18,365 bases of DNA, taken from assembly GCA_036939975.1 (NCBI GenBank), contig JALLPB010000291.1:1-18365 (forward strand), in the 5' to 3' direction. Under the pieces are notes generated by a model. That model had not been told where the DNA came from. It did no database searches and saw only the letters and a program-made list of their open reading frames with translations. Each line of letters starts with the position of its first letter. The stretch's first letter is position 1. This document shows positions 7,691 through 15,268 of the stretch, in pieces. Origin of the DNA: Cyclostephanos tholiformis (lineage: Eukaryota > Bacillariophyta > Thalassiosirophyceae > Thalassiosirales > Thalassiosiraceae). Made by a program: the position numbers and the translations under genes.

Positions 7691-8821
7691 ATGGTGGGGG
7701 TATTTTTAACGAGAGGAGGAATAATGAACGCTTCCAATCGATGGGGCGTCCTGCACCTGCAACATATATTGTGGTTCTCCTTCCTCCTTTGGGGCGTTGT
7801 ATCCGTGATTTCCAACATACGCGCCCTTAAATACGACACCGCGGCGATATCGCGAGCATTATCCCTTTCCGGCGAAAATCAAGTCCGAGACAAGTTGCCG
7901 AGCGTCGCGTGTTTCTTCATGATACGGAAAACATCGTTGACCGAGGCCACGTCGGTCCGGTACAGTAACTGGGGGAAGCGGTGTACATATTTTGTGATTT
8001 TTTCCAACGGCGTCGCCGGGGGTGAACAGCTCCTTGATGGCAACACAGCTCTTGTTGATATTCACCATGCAATCGAAGATGAATTTCGAGAAAGGGCCGG
8101 GAACGCCGAGGCGGAGCTCAAATTTGCAAGCGTTTTAGAGGCGGCAGAATACTCTACATACACAACCTTCCCCACTGATCAGAATGAAATTAAGGATTAC
8201 CTCGCCCTCAAATCGTTTTATTCGTGGATGTACATGGCGAGGAAGTACAGCGATCGCGTGGATTACGTGATGAAGGCAGATCCTGACACATACATGCTGA
8301 TGGATAACTACTTGGATTACCTCTCTGAATATTATTCGCCAATGCATCCAGTCTACATAGGCCGAGTATTCAAAACGGATGGCAATATCAATGATCCATT
8401 CGTCACCGGTCTCTCTACCACTTTATCGAAAGCAACATTAAAGCTCCTCCTTTCTAGATCCACCATTCGAAGTGACCATGACGGTAATCCCGAATGCTCC
8501 GCGCAGAGATTCCGTCTTGGAAGAGAGGCGGACGATCACGCCTTGGCCCAGTGTCTTCGAAGCATGGGAGTGTACCCCGCCTACACGCGGGACGAATTCG
8601 GACGTGAGATGTTCCTGCACTTCAGCCCTTCCCAACATTATAATGGCGGCGACAAAGAGCCGAAATGGCATTTGAATTTCAGCTTCACGCCGTACAGCCA
8701 TAAGAAGGGGTGCTGCTCAAGCAAAGCGTGTGCATTCCATTATGTAGATATTGAGAAGCAGAATGCTACGTTGTATTGGAGTGACTTCACGCATGCTTGG
8801 CACTGGAAACGCAATGGGTAG
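7691..8821 (+). CDS. GT31 / C1GALT1-like beta-1,3-galactosyltransferase family protein
   Basis: Single-exon ORF, 376 aa from the ATG at 7691 (GGCATGG). A second in-frame ATG at 7724 would shorten it by 11 residues and keep the membrane anchor. A hydrophobic span (about 19-40, HLQHILWFSFLLWGVVSVI) makes it a likely type II Golgi protein. The lumenal domain shows VACFFMIRKT, the strand YFVIFSN, LKSFYSWMYMARKY and YVMKADPDTYM with the metal/UDP-binding D-P-D at 197-199. It then has ADDHALAQCLRSMGVYPAYTRDEFGREMF (280-308), which matches the end of core-1 beta-1,3-galactosyltransferases (EDxxxGxCLxxxGV...DxxGRxxF), and finally CAFHYVD. The C1GALT/Fringe branch transfers galactose or GlcNAc to protein-linked sugars; the exact substrate here is unknown. 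The final Cys pairs (CCSSKAC) probably form disulfides. Confidence 0.82.
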   Translation: MVGVFLTRGGIMNASNRWGVLHLQHILWFSFLLWGVVSVISNIRALKYDTAAISRALSLSGENQVRDKLPSVACFFMIRKTSLTEATSVRYSNWGKRCTYFVIFSNGVAGGEQLLDGNTALVDIHHAIEDEFRERAGNAEAELKFASVLEAAEYSTYTTFPTDQNEIKDYLALKSFYSWMYMARKYSDRVDYVMKADPDTYMLMDNYLDYLSEYYSPMHPVYIGRVFKTDGNINDPFVTGLSTTLSKATLKLLLSRSTIRSDHDGNPECSAQRFRLGREADDHALAQCLRSMGVYPAYTRDEFGREMFLHFSPSQHYNGGDKEPKWHLNFSFTPYSHKKGCCSSKACAFHYVDIEKQNATLYWSDFTHAWHWKRNG

Positions 8822-9332
8822 TTACACCGGAGTAGATGTACTTGCGGAAGAACCCTTCTACATTTTATCATATTACAATTTTTTACTTTACTCGTGCTGT
8901 AAATTTTCGCAGGCTGGATGAATATTATAAAAAACACACTGTCGTTTCCCATACCTAATCGCGCGAATGAGAAGTTCATGCTACCTGTAAATCCTCGAAG
9001 GGGACCATTTGAGGCATCCCCCCTGGTACTTAGTAGTATCGTACATCATATTTCTTCCCACACACCCATCTTTGAAGTCACGCGAGTGTAAATTTGCGGA
9101 AAAGCGGATAATTGTCCGATATTGCCGATTGCACACGGTCAAATATGAATCTCTCTCACGGGACCAACAGTTGTCGCGCCTTTTCGTACCTCCGTTACAT
9201 CCACCCTCATGTCACTAATCTTCCTTTCCCGACCATGTGGACCAACGAGCGCATCGATTACACGATAAACATCGAACGAACTATCTCTATATCTAAATAT
9301 CTACCCATCCACACGCGCCGTCATCCTGAAAA
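8822..9332. other. Convergent intergenic region
   Basis: These 511 bp between the 3' ends of the GT31-like gene (+) and the cupin gene (-) carry only small overlapping frames with no protein character. No structured repeat was noticed. Confidence 0.45.
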
Positions 9333-10256
9333 TTACCTAATGAGTCGATCGGCAAAGTCCCTCCCCAATCCGCATTCCTCGTACCACCTCCGCGCCTTAT
9401 CTAACTTGGTAAATACGTCATCGTACCCGATGATGACATCATCTTCCCCCTCTCGACCCTCCCCCCCCCCACCGCTAACGTACAATAACGAGCCGGTGAC
9501 GTGAAAGAGCGTGATCATCTCGTCGCACCCATCGTCGACGATTAACGTGTGCGTCTCCCCCGGCGGCTCGTACACGTAGGTGCCTGGACTGGCCCGCCAA
9601 TCGTGTTCCTCGTACCCCCACGTGCCCCTGAGGGTCAGCGCGTGAACGGGAGAGGAATGGCGATGACGACCCAATACGCCGCCCCCGCCGGTGAATTTCA
9701 GAAGATTGACGTAATACCCCTGGGAGGTGCATAGGCACAACGGGCGGAAGGATAGTCGGTCCGACTGGGGCACCCAAACGCGCGTATCCTCCTCGGTCTC
9801 GATGCCGTCGCTGAGGAAGTCGAAAACGGAATGGACGACGATGTCGGAGAGTGCACCCTCCGGAGCGGCGCGGAGGCGGGACGTCGACGCTGACGTCGAC
9901 GCTGACGTTGACGTTGACGACGACGCTGACGATGCTGACGACGCTGATGACGAAGGTGTCCACGCATGCAGCGCGCGATGATCTCGTCTCGAGTATGACG
10001 AGGAGAAACGAGAATGAGGACTGAGGATGCTGTCGCTCGGACGTCGACTACGGGGCGGTGGCGACGGCGGGGGGTGACGAGATGTCCTCGGCGATGATAC
10101 CGTGCGTTGAAATAAGAGGGCGTCCGACGCGGTCATCGTCGTCCCCACGACGAAGACGACGAGGAGAAGGAGGAGTTGGAGAATCGACGGAAGAGGCGGG
10201 GGGGGTAGGAGCCGGCCTCCTCGCGTCGGCGCCGCCGTGGTCGTCGATAAGTTCAT
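9333..10256 (-). CDS. Cupin, 2,4'-dihydroxyacetophenone dioxygenase-like, with targeting leader
   Basis: Single-exon ORF, 307 aa. The first ~49 residues form a signal-peptide-like segment (LPSILQLLLLLVVFVVGTT then TASDALLF), followed by a Ser/Pro/Arg-rich stretch and a Ser/Thr/Ala repeat (to about 130). This resembles the bipartite plastid leader of diatoms, although the residue after the predicted cleavage is Leu, not Phe. The cupin domain (about 135-257) has GYYVNLLKF, GRHRHSSPVHALTLRG (metal ligands His198 and His200), WGYEEHDW (Glu216/217 region) and YEPPGETHTL (His236). That order and wording match the 2,4'-dihydroxyacetophenone/acetylacetone dioxygenase group, non-haem metal enzymes that cleave C-C bonds of beta-dicarbonyl-like substrates. 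An acidic Gly-rich insert (262-272) precedes a C-terminal helix. The native substrate is unknown. Confidence 0.78.
   Translation of the reverse strand: MNLSTTTAAPTRGGRLLPPPPLPSILQLLLLLVVFVVGTTMTASDALLFQRTVSSPRTSRHPPPSPPPRSRRPSDSILSPHSRFSSSYSRRDHRALHAWTPSSSASSASSASSSTSTSASTSASTSRLRAAPEGALSDIVVHSVFDFLSDGIETEEDTRVWVPQSDRLSFRPLCLCTSQGYYVNLLKFTGGGGVLGRHRHSSPVHALTLRGTWGYEEHDWRASPGTYVYEPPGETHTLIVDDGCDEMITLFHVTGSLLYVSGGGGEGREGEDDVIIGYDDVFTKLDKARRWYEECGLGRDFADRLIR
9887..9955. repeat. GACGTC/GACGCT triplet-type repeat in the cupin leader
   Basis: Near-perfect runs of GACGTCGACGCT and GACGATGCTGAC-like units encode the Ser/Thr/Ala repeat of the cupin leader on the minus strand. It is in-frame and low complexity. 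Confidence 0.7.
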
Positions 10257-10990
10257 TATTTCTCAACTGTCTCAAAAAAAAATTGGTTCCCAGGGCACCC
10301 AATTTACTTAATCAAGTACCATACGTAATACAAAAACAAGTATCTCCATGAAAAAGTCGCATATCCCAAAAGAAAAGTATATCTGCGTGTAGAGCTCGAA
10401 GAGATGGTTCGAACGGTATTTGGGTTGCCTAAGTAAATTTTTAGCAGAACATACCGAAAATCTAAGTAGAAGCTACATGGTCCCAACACCCAAAAAAGTT
10501 AAGTATGACAAACTTAATGTTCTACACCCATTTTAACTCTGATACAACATGCCCCCCATGGCGGCACTTGCATTCCCAATTGCCTTAGGTATGAGCAATA
10601 TAGGTTTTGCACCGTTTAGCCCTCGCCGGACACCTCCTCACCATGCAAGGGTGGATCTGGCATCGCCGTCTGGCATGGCAAATCCTGAAACTTTGTTGCG
10701 TGAGGCGGATCATTCATGCGCACGAAGATGCGACTTCTCCTCCTGTAATGGTCGCCGTTGTCTTCCCCCTGCCACCCTTTCCCTCCGATCTTTGCCCGCA
10801 CGGCACCCCCCCTTCTGCAATCATCGTCGCCGTCGTTGATTTCCATCCACCGGATTTCCCTCCACCGCCCCTCTCCCCCCACCTCATGTTGATTGTTAAG
10901 TCCCTCCCCCCCTCCAACACTCCATCACCAGCGCGTCGCTCTCCTTCTTGTTCCACGCCACCCCACCAGTGCCCCCTTCCCCGCCCACCT
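10257..10990. other. Region without a convincing gene
   Basis: 10257-10540 is AT-rich upstream DNA of the cupin gene. 10541-10990 turns C-rich, with homopolymer C runs. Open frames exist on both strands here (for example 10616-10882 minus, 10549-10839 plus), but neither shows motifs, and the minus one is low-complexity Gly/Arg in part. A decayed gene is possible but not supported. Confidence 0.4.
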
Positions 10991-11014
10991 TTGCCCTGAG
11001 CAGCAAACGCACAG

Positions 11015-11610
11015 CTCATGCTAATGCGTCAGCAGCCTGCGCATGGTCGAGCTTACGCATCTGCAGCCCGACCCCGACACCGACCCAAGCGAAGCGAGTA
11101 CCGCTGCCCCCCCCCTGCTGGTTGGTGCCACCGCTGACGTCCACGGGAGGCACCCGCGAGCGCCAAGTGCACCCCCCCCCCAACTTCATACCGGGCCCTG
11201 GACCATGAGCGTGCAGGGCGAGCCAACGCATCAGCGGCCCGACCCCAACGCGAGCCAAGTGAAACGAGCGAGCCCCCCTCAACTTCATGCTGGTGCTACT
11301 GCAGCGCCAGCGCCGCAAGCACGCAGCACAAGCCGACGCGTCAGCGGCCCAACCCTGACGTGATCCGAGCCAACCAAGTGCCCCCCCCCCCCCGATGACG
11401 CCGCTGCTTCCACCGCCGCCAGCAACCGCCAGCGTCGCGAACACGTAGCGCGAGCCAACGCATCAGTGGCCCGACCCCAACGCCGAGCGAAACAAGCGCC
11501 GCACCCCCTCCCCCGATCGTTCGATTGCCGCTGCCGCCGCCAGCACCCGCCAGCGCCGTGAGCGCGCAGCACGAGCCAACATGTCTGCGGCCCGACCACG
11601 ACGTGATTCG
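11015..11610. repeat. Degenerate ~120-bp tandem repeat (minisatellite), C-rich
   Basis: An anchor close to GAGCCAACGCATCAGCGGCC followed by CGACCCC recurs at 11049, 11220, 11330, 11452 and 11573, with spacings of 171, 110, 122 and 121 bp and an extra partial copy near 11017. Each unit also has a C-homopolymer block and a GCCGCCAGCACCCGCCAGCG-like segment. The long open frames on both strands across this stretch arise because the GC-rich repeat lacks stops. They are themselves repetitive and shift frame from unit to unit, so no gene is called. Confidence 0.75.
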
Positions 11611-11629
11611 AGCGAAGTGAGCGTCCCCC

Positions 11630-11780
11630 CCTCCCCCGCCGGCACCGGCACCGGCACCACCAGCGCCAGCGCCACCAGCAACGTCCACAGATGCGCCGTC
11701 GACATCACGCCGCACCACCGCCGCACCTCCGCCGCACCCGCCGCCCGCCGCCGCACCGCGCGGCGCAGTGCCAAGGTTGA
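11630..11780. repeat. GC-rich simple repeats (CACCGG)n and (GCCGCA)n-like
   Basis: Short units such as CACCGGCACCGGCACC and CGCCGCACCACCGCCGCACC run after the minisatellite. They are non-coding in appearance. Confidence 0.6.
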
Positions 11781-11949
11781 TTGTCGATTTTTTGTGAAGG
11801 TTCGATTGGTTGGTGGGAACGCAGTATGTTTTTCACGTATTCCCACGTAGGATTTTTGGCGAGGCGAGTTTTTTTTTGAAACAGAAAATTTTAGACCATG
11901 AAAAAAGCCCATGACACGCCAGGAGAATGCCCCGACGAACACCTAAACC

Positions 11950-12273
11950 ATGGGGAACATTGGCGCCATCAAGTTCGGGATATCTGCACACCATGAGCGA
12001 CTCGCCGATATGCTGGGGGCCGACATCGTCCGATGCAACCAGTACAAAAAGGGGGTCGTCGGCGATACTAGATTAAGTCGATTTTACTTAATTAAGTATG
12101 GGTGCGTCGGTAACCAAGAGGGGAAACAAGTATTACGTAATATTCGTACGTACGTACTTCGATCGGAGCCCTGGAGAGAGGTGTGTGAAAAAATTTACAT
12201 GCGTGGGATCATGGTACGTAGATTTTCGATTGCGAGAAAAATAAGCCCCGGATATCCTGAAAATGTTTCGTGA
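11950..12273 (+). CDS. Orphan exon-like ORF, unknown (107 aa unspliced)
   Basis: The ATG at 11950 (ACCATGG context) opens a frame to the TGA at 12271-12273. The first ~40 residues, MGNIGAIKFGISAHHERLA and then DMLGADIVRCNQYKKGV, look like a folded-protein N-terminus, with balanced composition unlike the surrounding repeats. From about residue 45 the sequence is AT-rich and less protein-like. A strong donor-like ATG|GTACGTAG at 12211-12220 would let the frame stop being exonic there, but no downstream exon was found before the microsatellite at 12541. It may be a gene fragment, a first exon, or a chance ORF. No family is recognised. Confidence 0.3.
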   Translation: MGNIGAIKFGISAHHERLADMLGADIVRCNQYKKGVVGDTRLSRFYLIKYGCVGNQEGKQVLRNIRTYVLRSEPWREVCEKIYMRGIMVRRFSIARKISPGYPENVS

Positions 12274-12745
12274 GAGTACACTTGTTTAGTAGTATCGTAG
12301 AGTCAACTCCTTCTCGGAATGTATTTTTTTGAATCCGTAACTGCCGCCGACGAAAGGAAAATGGGTATATTAGTCAAGTTGTGTGGAGGATATAATGGTA
12401 ATAATAATATTACCACTTTGGCGCAATAATATAATAATATAATATGGCGTGTTGAATCTGCCCGATGCATTCAAGCGAGTATGATATTATTATGTTGTAT
12501 GCTCCCCTCCTCCTCCATCCTCCCACCCCCTCCCACCCCCCCCTCCCACACACACACACGCGCACGCACACGCAAACACACAAACCCATCCATCCCTCCC
12601 CCCCCCCCCCTCCTCTCGGTCAATTATTTTCGAAGAGAAGAGCGCCCGGTGCGGCACCCGTTTTCGCGTAAATAATATTATATCATCCACCACCCCACAC
12701 GATTAAACGAATAAACTCACGCCGGACGGGGCAAACGCGAATGTG
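12274..12745. other. AT-rich spacer with ATA/AAT runs and CA microsatellite
   Basis: 12396-12445 is rich in AATAAT units. 12505-12612 is a C-rich block with a (CA)n/(CGCA)n stretch at 12546-12585. No gene is seen; it includes the immediate upstream region of the ORF at 12746. Confidence 0.5.
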
Positions 12746-13672
12746 ATGGCGGATCTTAAGATGGGGGTGGAATACGAACATGAACTCGTCGTCAACGACT
12801 ACGACGACGACGACGTATGCTGCCACCACGATCGTCGTGATTACCATCATACTACCACCGCCGCCCCACTCCTACCATCCCATCGAGGCGGGATGAGACC
12901 TCCGTCGTCGTCGTCGTCGTATCATCGGGACGACTACGACTATGACGACGACGATGATGACGTACGATCGTTCGATCACGGCGGAGCGGTGATGTCGTAC
13001 CGCCTCCGCCGCGATGATGATATCATTATTACGGACCGATGTCGTCGCCCCGACGATGACATCGACGACGACTACGATTGCGACGACTACGATTACGATG
13101 ACGATTATGACGACGACTTTGATCACGACATCGACGACGATGACGATATCGATCGAAATGACGATCGGCCCTCGCGTTCGAGCGGCGATCGGGCATCGTC
13201 GTCGATGTCGACGTCGACGTCGACGTCGGCGTTCGCATCCCATCGTATCGTACATCTCCTGCTAGTCTCGACGATGATATTCGCGATTTCGTTTACCGCA
13301 ACGTTGTCGTGTTTATTCTCTCCCCCCCCCTCGATCAATGCATTCGTTGGTATCGTCGTCGTCGTCTTCTTCTTCTTCGTCGATATCAATCGGATCGTCG
13401 TCGTCGTCGTCGTCTTTGTCGATGACGACACGACACGAGGGGAGGGAACAAGACGAACGACTACTACTATGACGCTGATGACAACGACGATGACAACGAT
13501 GGCTGCATGCTGCCGACACGTCGATGGGGGGGGGAAGAAGAAGAAGATGAAGACGAGGAATGATGGGGGATGGGGAGCGGGAGGAGGCGCTTCGACGACG
13601 TCACTCACCTCACCCATCGTCGGGCTTTCCTCGTCGTGGATGGCGGCGGCTCATCCGCCGCACCCTTTCTAA
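12746..13672 (+). CDS. Asp-rich low-complexity protein with one membrane segment (hypothetical)
   Basis: From the ATG at 12746 the frame is open for 308 codons. It starts MADLKMGVEYEHELVVND, then carries several Asp/Tyr-rich tracts built from GAC/GAT codons (residues ~15-145), a Ser/Thr run (150-165), a hydrophobic helix (about 168-192, HRIVHLLLVSTMIFAISFTA), SPPPSINAFV, and then Val/Phe and Thr/Met runs. The part after the helix is pure GTC/TTC and ACG/ATG triplet repeat and may not be translated in this frame; a C-run at 13321-13329 is a possible frameshift site. If real, it is a membrane-anchored, strongly acidic protein, such as might bind cations. Triplet-repeat DNA produces long open frames by chance, so the gene call is weak. 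Confidence 0.35.
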   Translation: MADLKMGVEYEHELVVNDYDDDDVCCHHDRRDYHHTTTAAPLLPSHRGGMRPPSSSSSYHRDDYDYDDDDDDVRSFDHGGAVMSYRLRRDDDIIITDRCRRPDDDIDDDYDCDDYDYDDDYDDDFDHDIDDDDDIDRNDDRPSRSSGDRASSSMSTSTSTSAFASHRIVHLLLVSTMIFAISFTATLSCLFSPPPSINAFVGIVVVVFFFFVDINRIVVVVVVFVDDDTTRGEGTRRTTTTMTLMTTTMTTMAACCRHVDGGGKKKKMKTRNDGGWGAGGGASTTSLTSPIVGLSSSWMAAAHPPHPF

Positions 13673-13807
13673 CCGCGGCATTGGGGGGGGGGGAATGCGG
13701 TTTTGTGGTTTTGTTGTTGTGTGTTGTGGTGTTGGCGGTTAGCTCGCGCTACAATGACACGTTACACTTTATGTAACTAGTTACTTTCAATTTTTTGCTT
13801 TTTAGCA

Positions 13808-14093
13808 AACTTGGTCCGATTTGGAACAAGTTCGAAACTTGTCCCGATTTGGAACAAGTTCATAACTTGTCCCGATTTGGAACTAGTTCCTAACTTGTTC
13901 CATTTTGGAACTAGTTCCTAACTTGTTCCTCTCCTTCGTAGGAATTCGTAAAAAATATACCAGGTTTTTCAACTTGTTCCAAAATGGAACTAGTTCCTAA
14001 CTTGTCCCAAAATGGAACAAGTTAGGAACTAGTTCCAAATCGGGACAAGTTATGAACTAGTTCCATTTTGGAACTAGTTCCTAACTTGTTCCT
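13808..14093. repeat. 28-bp-period array of nested palindromes
   Basis: The motif AACTTG recurs at 13808, 13836, 13864, 13892 and 13920: four exact 28-bp steps. After a unique ~45-bp spacer it recurs at 13971 and 13999, again 28 bp apart. It then appears inverted (CAAGTT) at 14018 and 14046, also 28 bp apart, and direct again at 14083. Each unit combines GGAACHAGTT and AACTTGTYCC halves, often forming the perfect palindrome GGAACTAGTTCC, joined by CCGATTTGG or CCATTTTGG. Bases 13851-13903 and 14012-14064 are a 53-bp inverted repeat with one mismatch. Bases 13897-13930 and 14060-14093 are an identical 34-bp direct repeat. The array lies 90 bp upstream of the small gene at 14183. Confidence 0.92.
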
Positions 14094-14182
14094 TGACGAT
14101 AGTTTTTGATGATTTTTTTTTTAAATAGAATTGTATTCCACCTGTATTTACTCTACGTCTTGGCGTGGCGAGCAGCAAGAAC

Positions 14183-14729
14183 ATGCCTACCCATCACACA
14201 ACACAACAACCTACCGCCAAGAATCCCCCCTCCCACCCTAACTTCCCCCGCCGCCGCCACCAAAAAATGACAGCCATCTCCGACGACGACGACAATAACG
14301 ACGACTACTACTACGTCGACGACGCTGTCTTCGAGTCAGTGGCACAGGACATCCAAAATAGGTCGGGACCCCCAAAGTGGAAGCCCGACACTTTCGGCAA
14401 CCACGCCGTGTTTAGAAAAATGTTTGATCAATTAAACCCCCCCGCTTTTGAAAACTCACAACCACAGGTACTTTAGAAGAAGTATGTATCGGAAATAAGT
14501 AACAGAACAACTTAAGAAATTAGGTAAAGTGGTTTATACTACCTAGACGCTTTTCACCAATATGGGGTCTTCATATGCCTGGGGGAGGCCCGCCAAGCGT
14601 CGCAGTCGGAACCGCAAAGGAGAGCAATCTCCTCTTCCAGATCTTGTCTGGGGACAGGCTACCAAAAGCCTATCTGCCGGAGGTGTCCGGTCCTCTTCCT
14701 CTGTCAAAGCCATTTCCTCTACATTCTAG
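14183..14729 (+). CDS. Hypothetical small protein, two predicted exons
   Basis: Exon 1 is 14183-14467 and exon 2 is 14547-14729. Together they give 155 aa. Exon 1 starts MPTHHTTQQPTAKNPPSHPN and has a basic RRRHQK, an acidic/Tyr run (SDDDDNNDDYYYVDD), then a protein-like stretch (FESVAQDIQNRSGPPKWKPD, then HAVFRKMFDQLNPPAFE). The donor CACAG|GTACTT is followed immediately by an in-frame TAG if unspliced. The acceptor CTACCTAG at 14539-14546 keeps phase 0 and continues into a basic, possibly nuclear-localisation-like segment (GRPAKRRSRNRKG) and a Ser-rich end. The 79-nt intron length fits the other introns here. No domain is recognised. The palindrome array lies just upstream, in its probable promoter. 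Exon 2 could also be chance. Confidence 0.4.
14468..14546 (+). other. Predicted intron of the small gene (79 nt, phase 0)
   Basis: GTACTT donor and ACCTAG acceptor with a pyrimidine-containing tract. Inferred only from phase continuity and open frames on both sides. Confidence 0.4.
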
Positions 14730-15268
14730 TGGCCGCTGTAGTCCTCTAAGTCTGCATGCTTCCCTCACCGCCCTTATTGCTAACAACCAGTACTCCTGGA
14801 AGAACCACGTCAGACTGCTGTCTCAGCCCCCCTTCTCATTTCTTTTTTTGTGCGAAAATGAAAAAATCTNGTTTGTGCGTAAAAAACACAAATCATAAAA
14901 AGAGTTTTGGGAACGCTCCATTATCTGCAACAGACCAACTTTTTCCCCCCTCTGTAGGAGGGCCTATCTGTAAAAAGTCAATGTCATACCCGAAAGCCAC
15001 AAGGGCTTGTCTACGAGAGTGACAAGCCGACTCGAGTTATTAACATCACAGAGAACAAACACTCAACTTCTATCACAAATGCGTTGGTACCTTCCCACAT
15101 TTAGTAATTAAAATGACCCTCGGCTTAAAAGATATCGACCTAACAAGCCCAGCCGGCCGTCCAGCCAAGCCGACTACCACCTATCAATGAAGCTCTGTCA
15201 CTATCGAATCCCCCCAATTAAAATAGGTAATATTTTTTAACATGCGATAAATAATTGCTTTTACCAAC
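14730..15268. other. Intergenic region with one ambiguous base and a hairpin
   Basis: The base at 14870 is N, inside a poly-A/T-rich stretch. A clean inverted repeat, GGCTTGTC (15004-15011) and GACAAGCC (15021-15028), leaves a 9-nt loop. The last ~200 bp is the presumed chitinase promoter and 5' UTR. No gene is supported. Confidence 0.5.

Noticed and set aside
9028..9045. Shared short motif TAGTAGTATCGTA (also near 12287)
   Set aside because: Two copies of about 13 bp in AT-rich spacers are not enough to define a repeat or site.
10549..10999. Plus- and minus-strand ORFs in the C-rich block
   Set aside because: Pro/His/Arg- or Gly/Arg-rich reading frames without motifs, overlapping on both strands.
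11016..11942. Long Gly/Ala/Arg-rich ORFs on the minus strand
   Set aside because: They follow the GC-rich tandem repeat, change frame from unit to unit and have no domain; absence of stops is explained by composition.
13123..13617. Minus-strand ORFs opposite the Asp-rich gene
   Set aside because: Val/Ile/Ser/Thr runs are the antisense of the GAC/GTC triplet repeats.
13808..14093. CRISPR array
   Set aside because: The period is regular, but there are no unique spacers between repeats: unit follows unit, with an internal inversion and eukaryotic surroundings.
14575..14898. ORF with a protein-like start across the N base
   Set aside because: It overlaps the predicted exon 2 in another frame, has no motif, and ends in poly-T/A DNA with an undetermined base.
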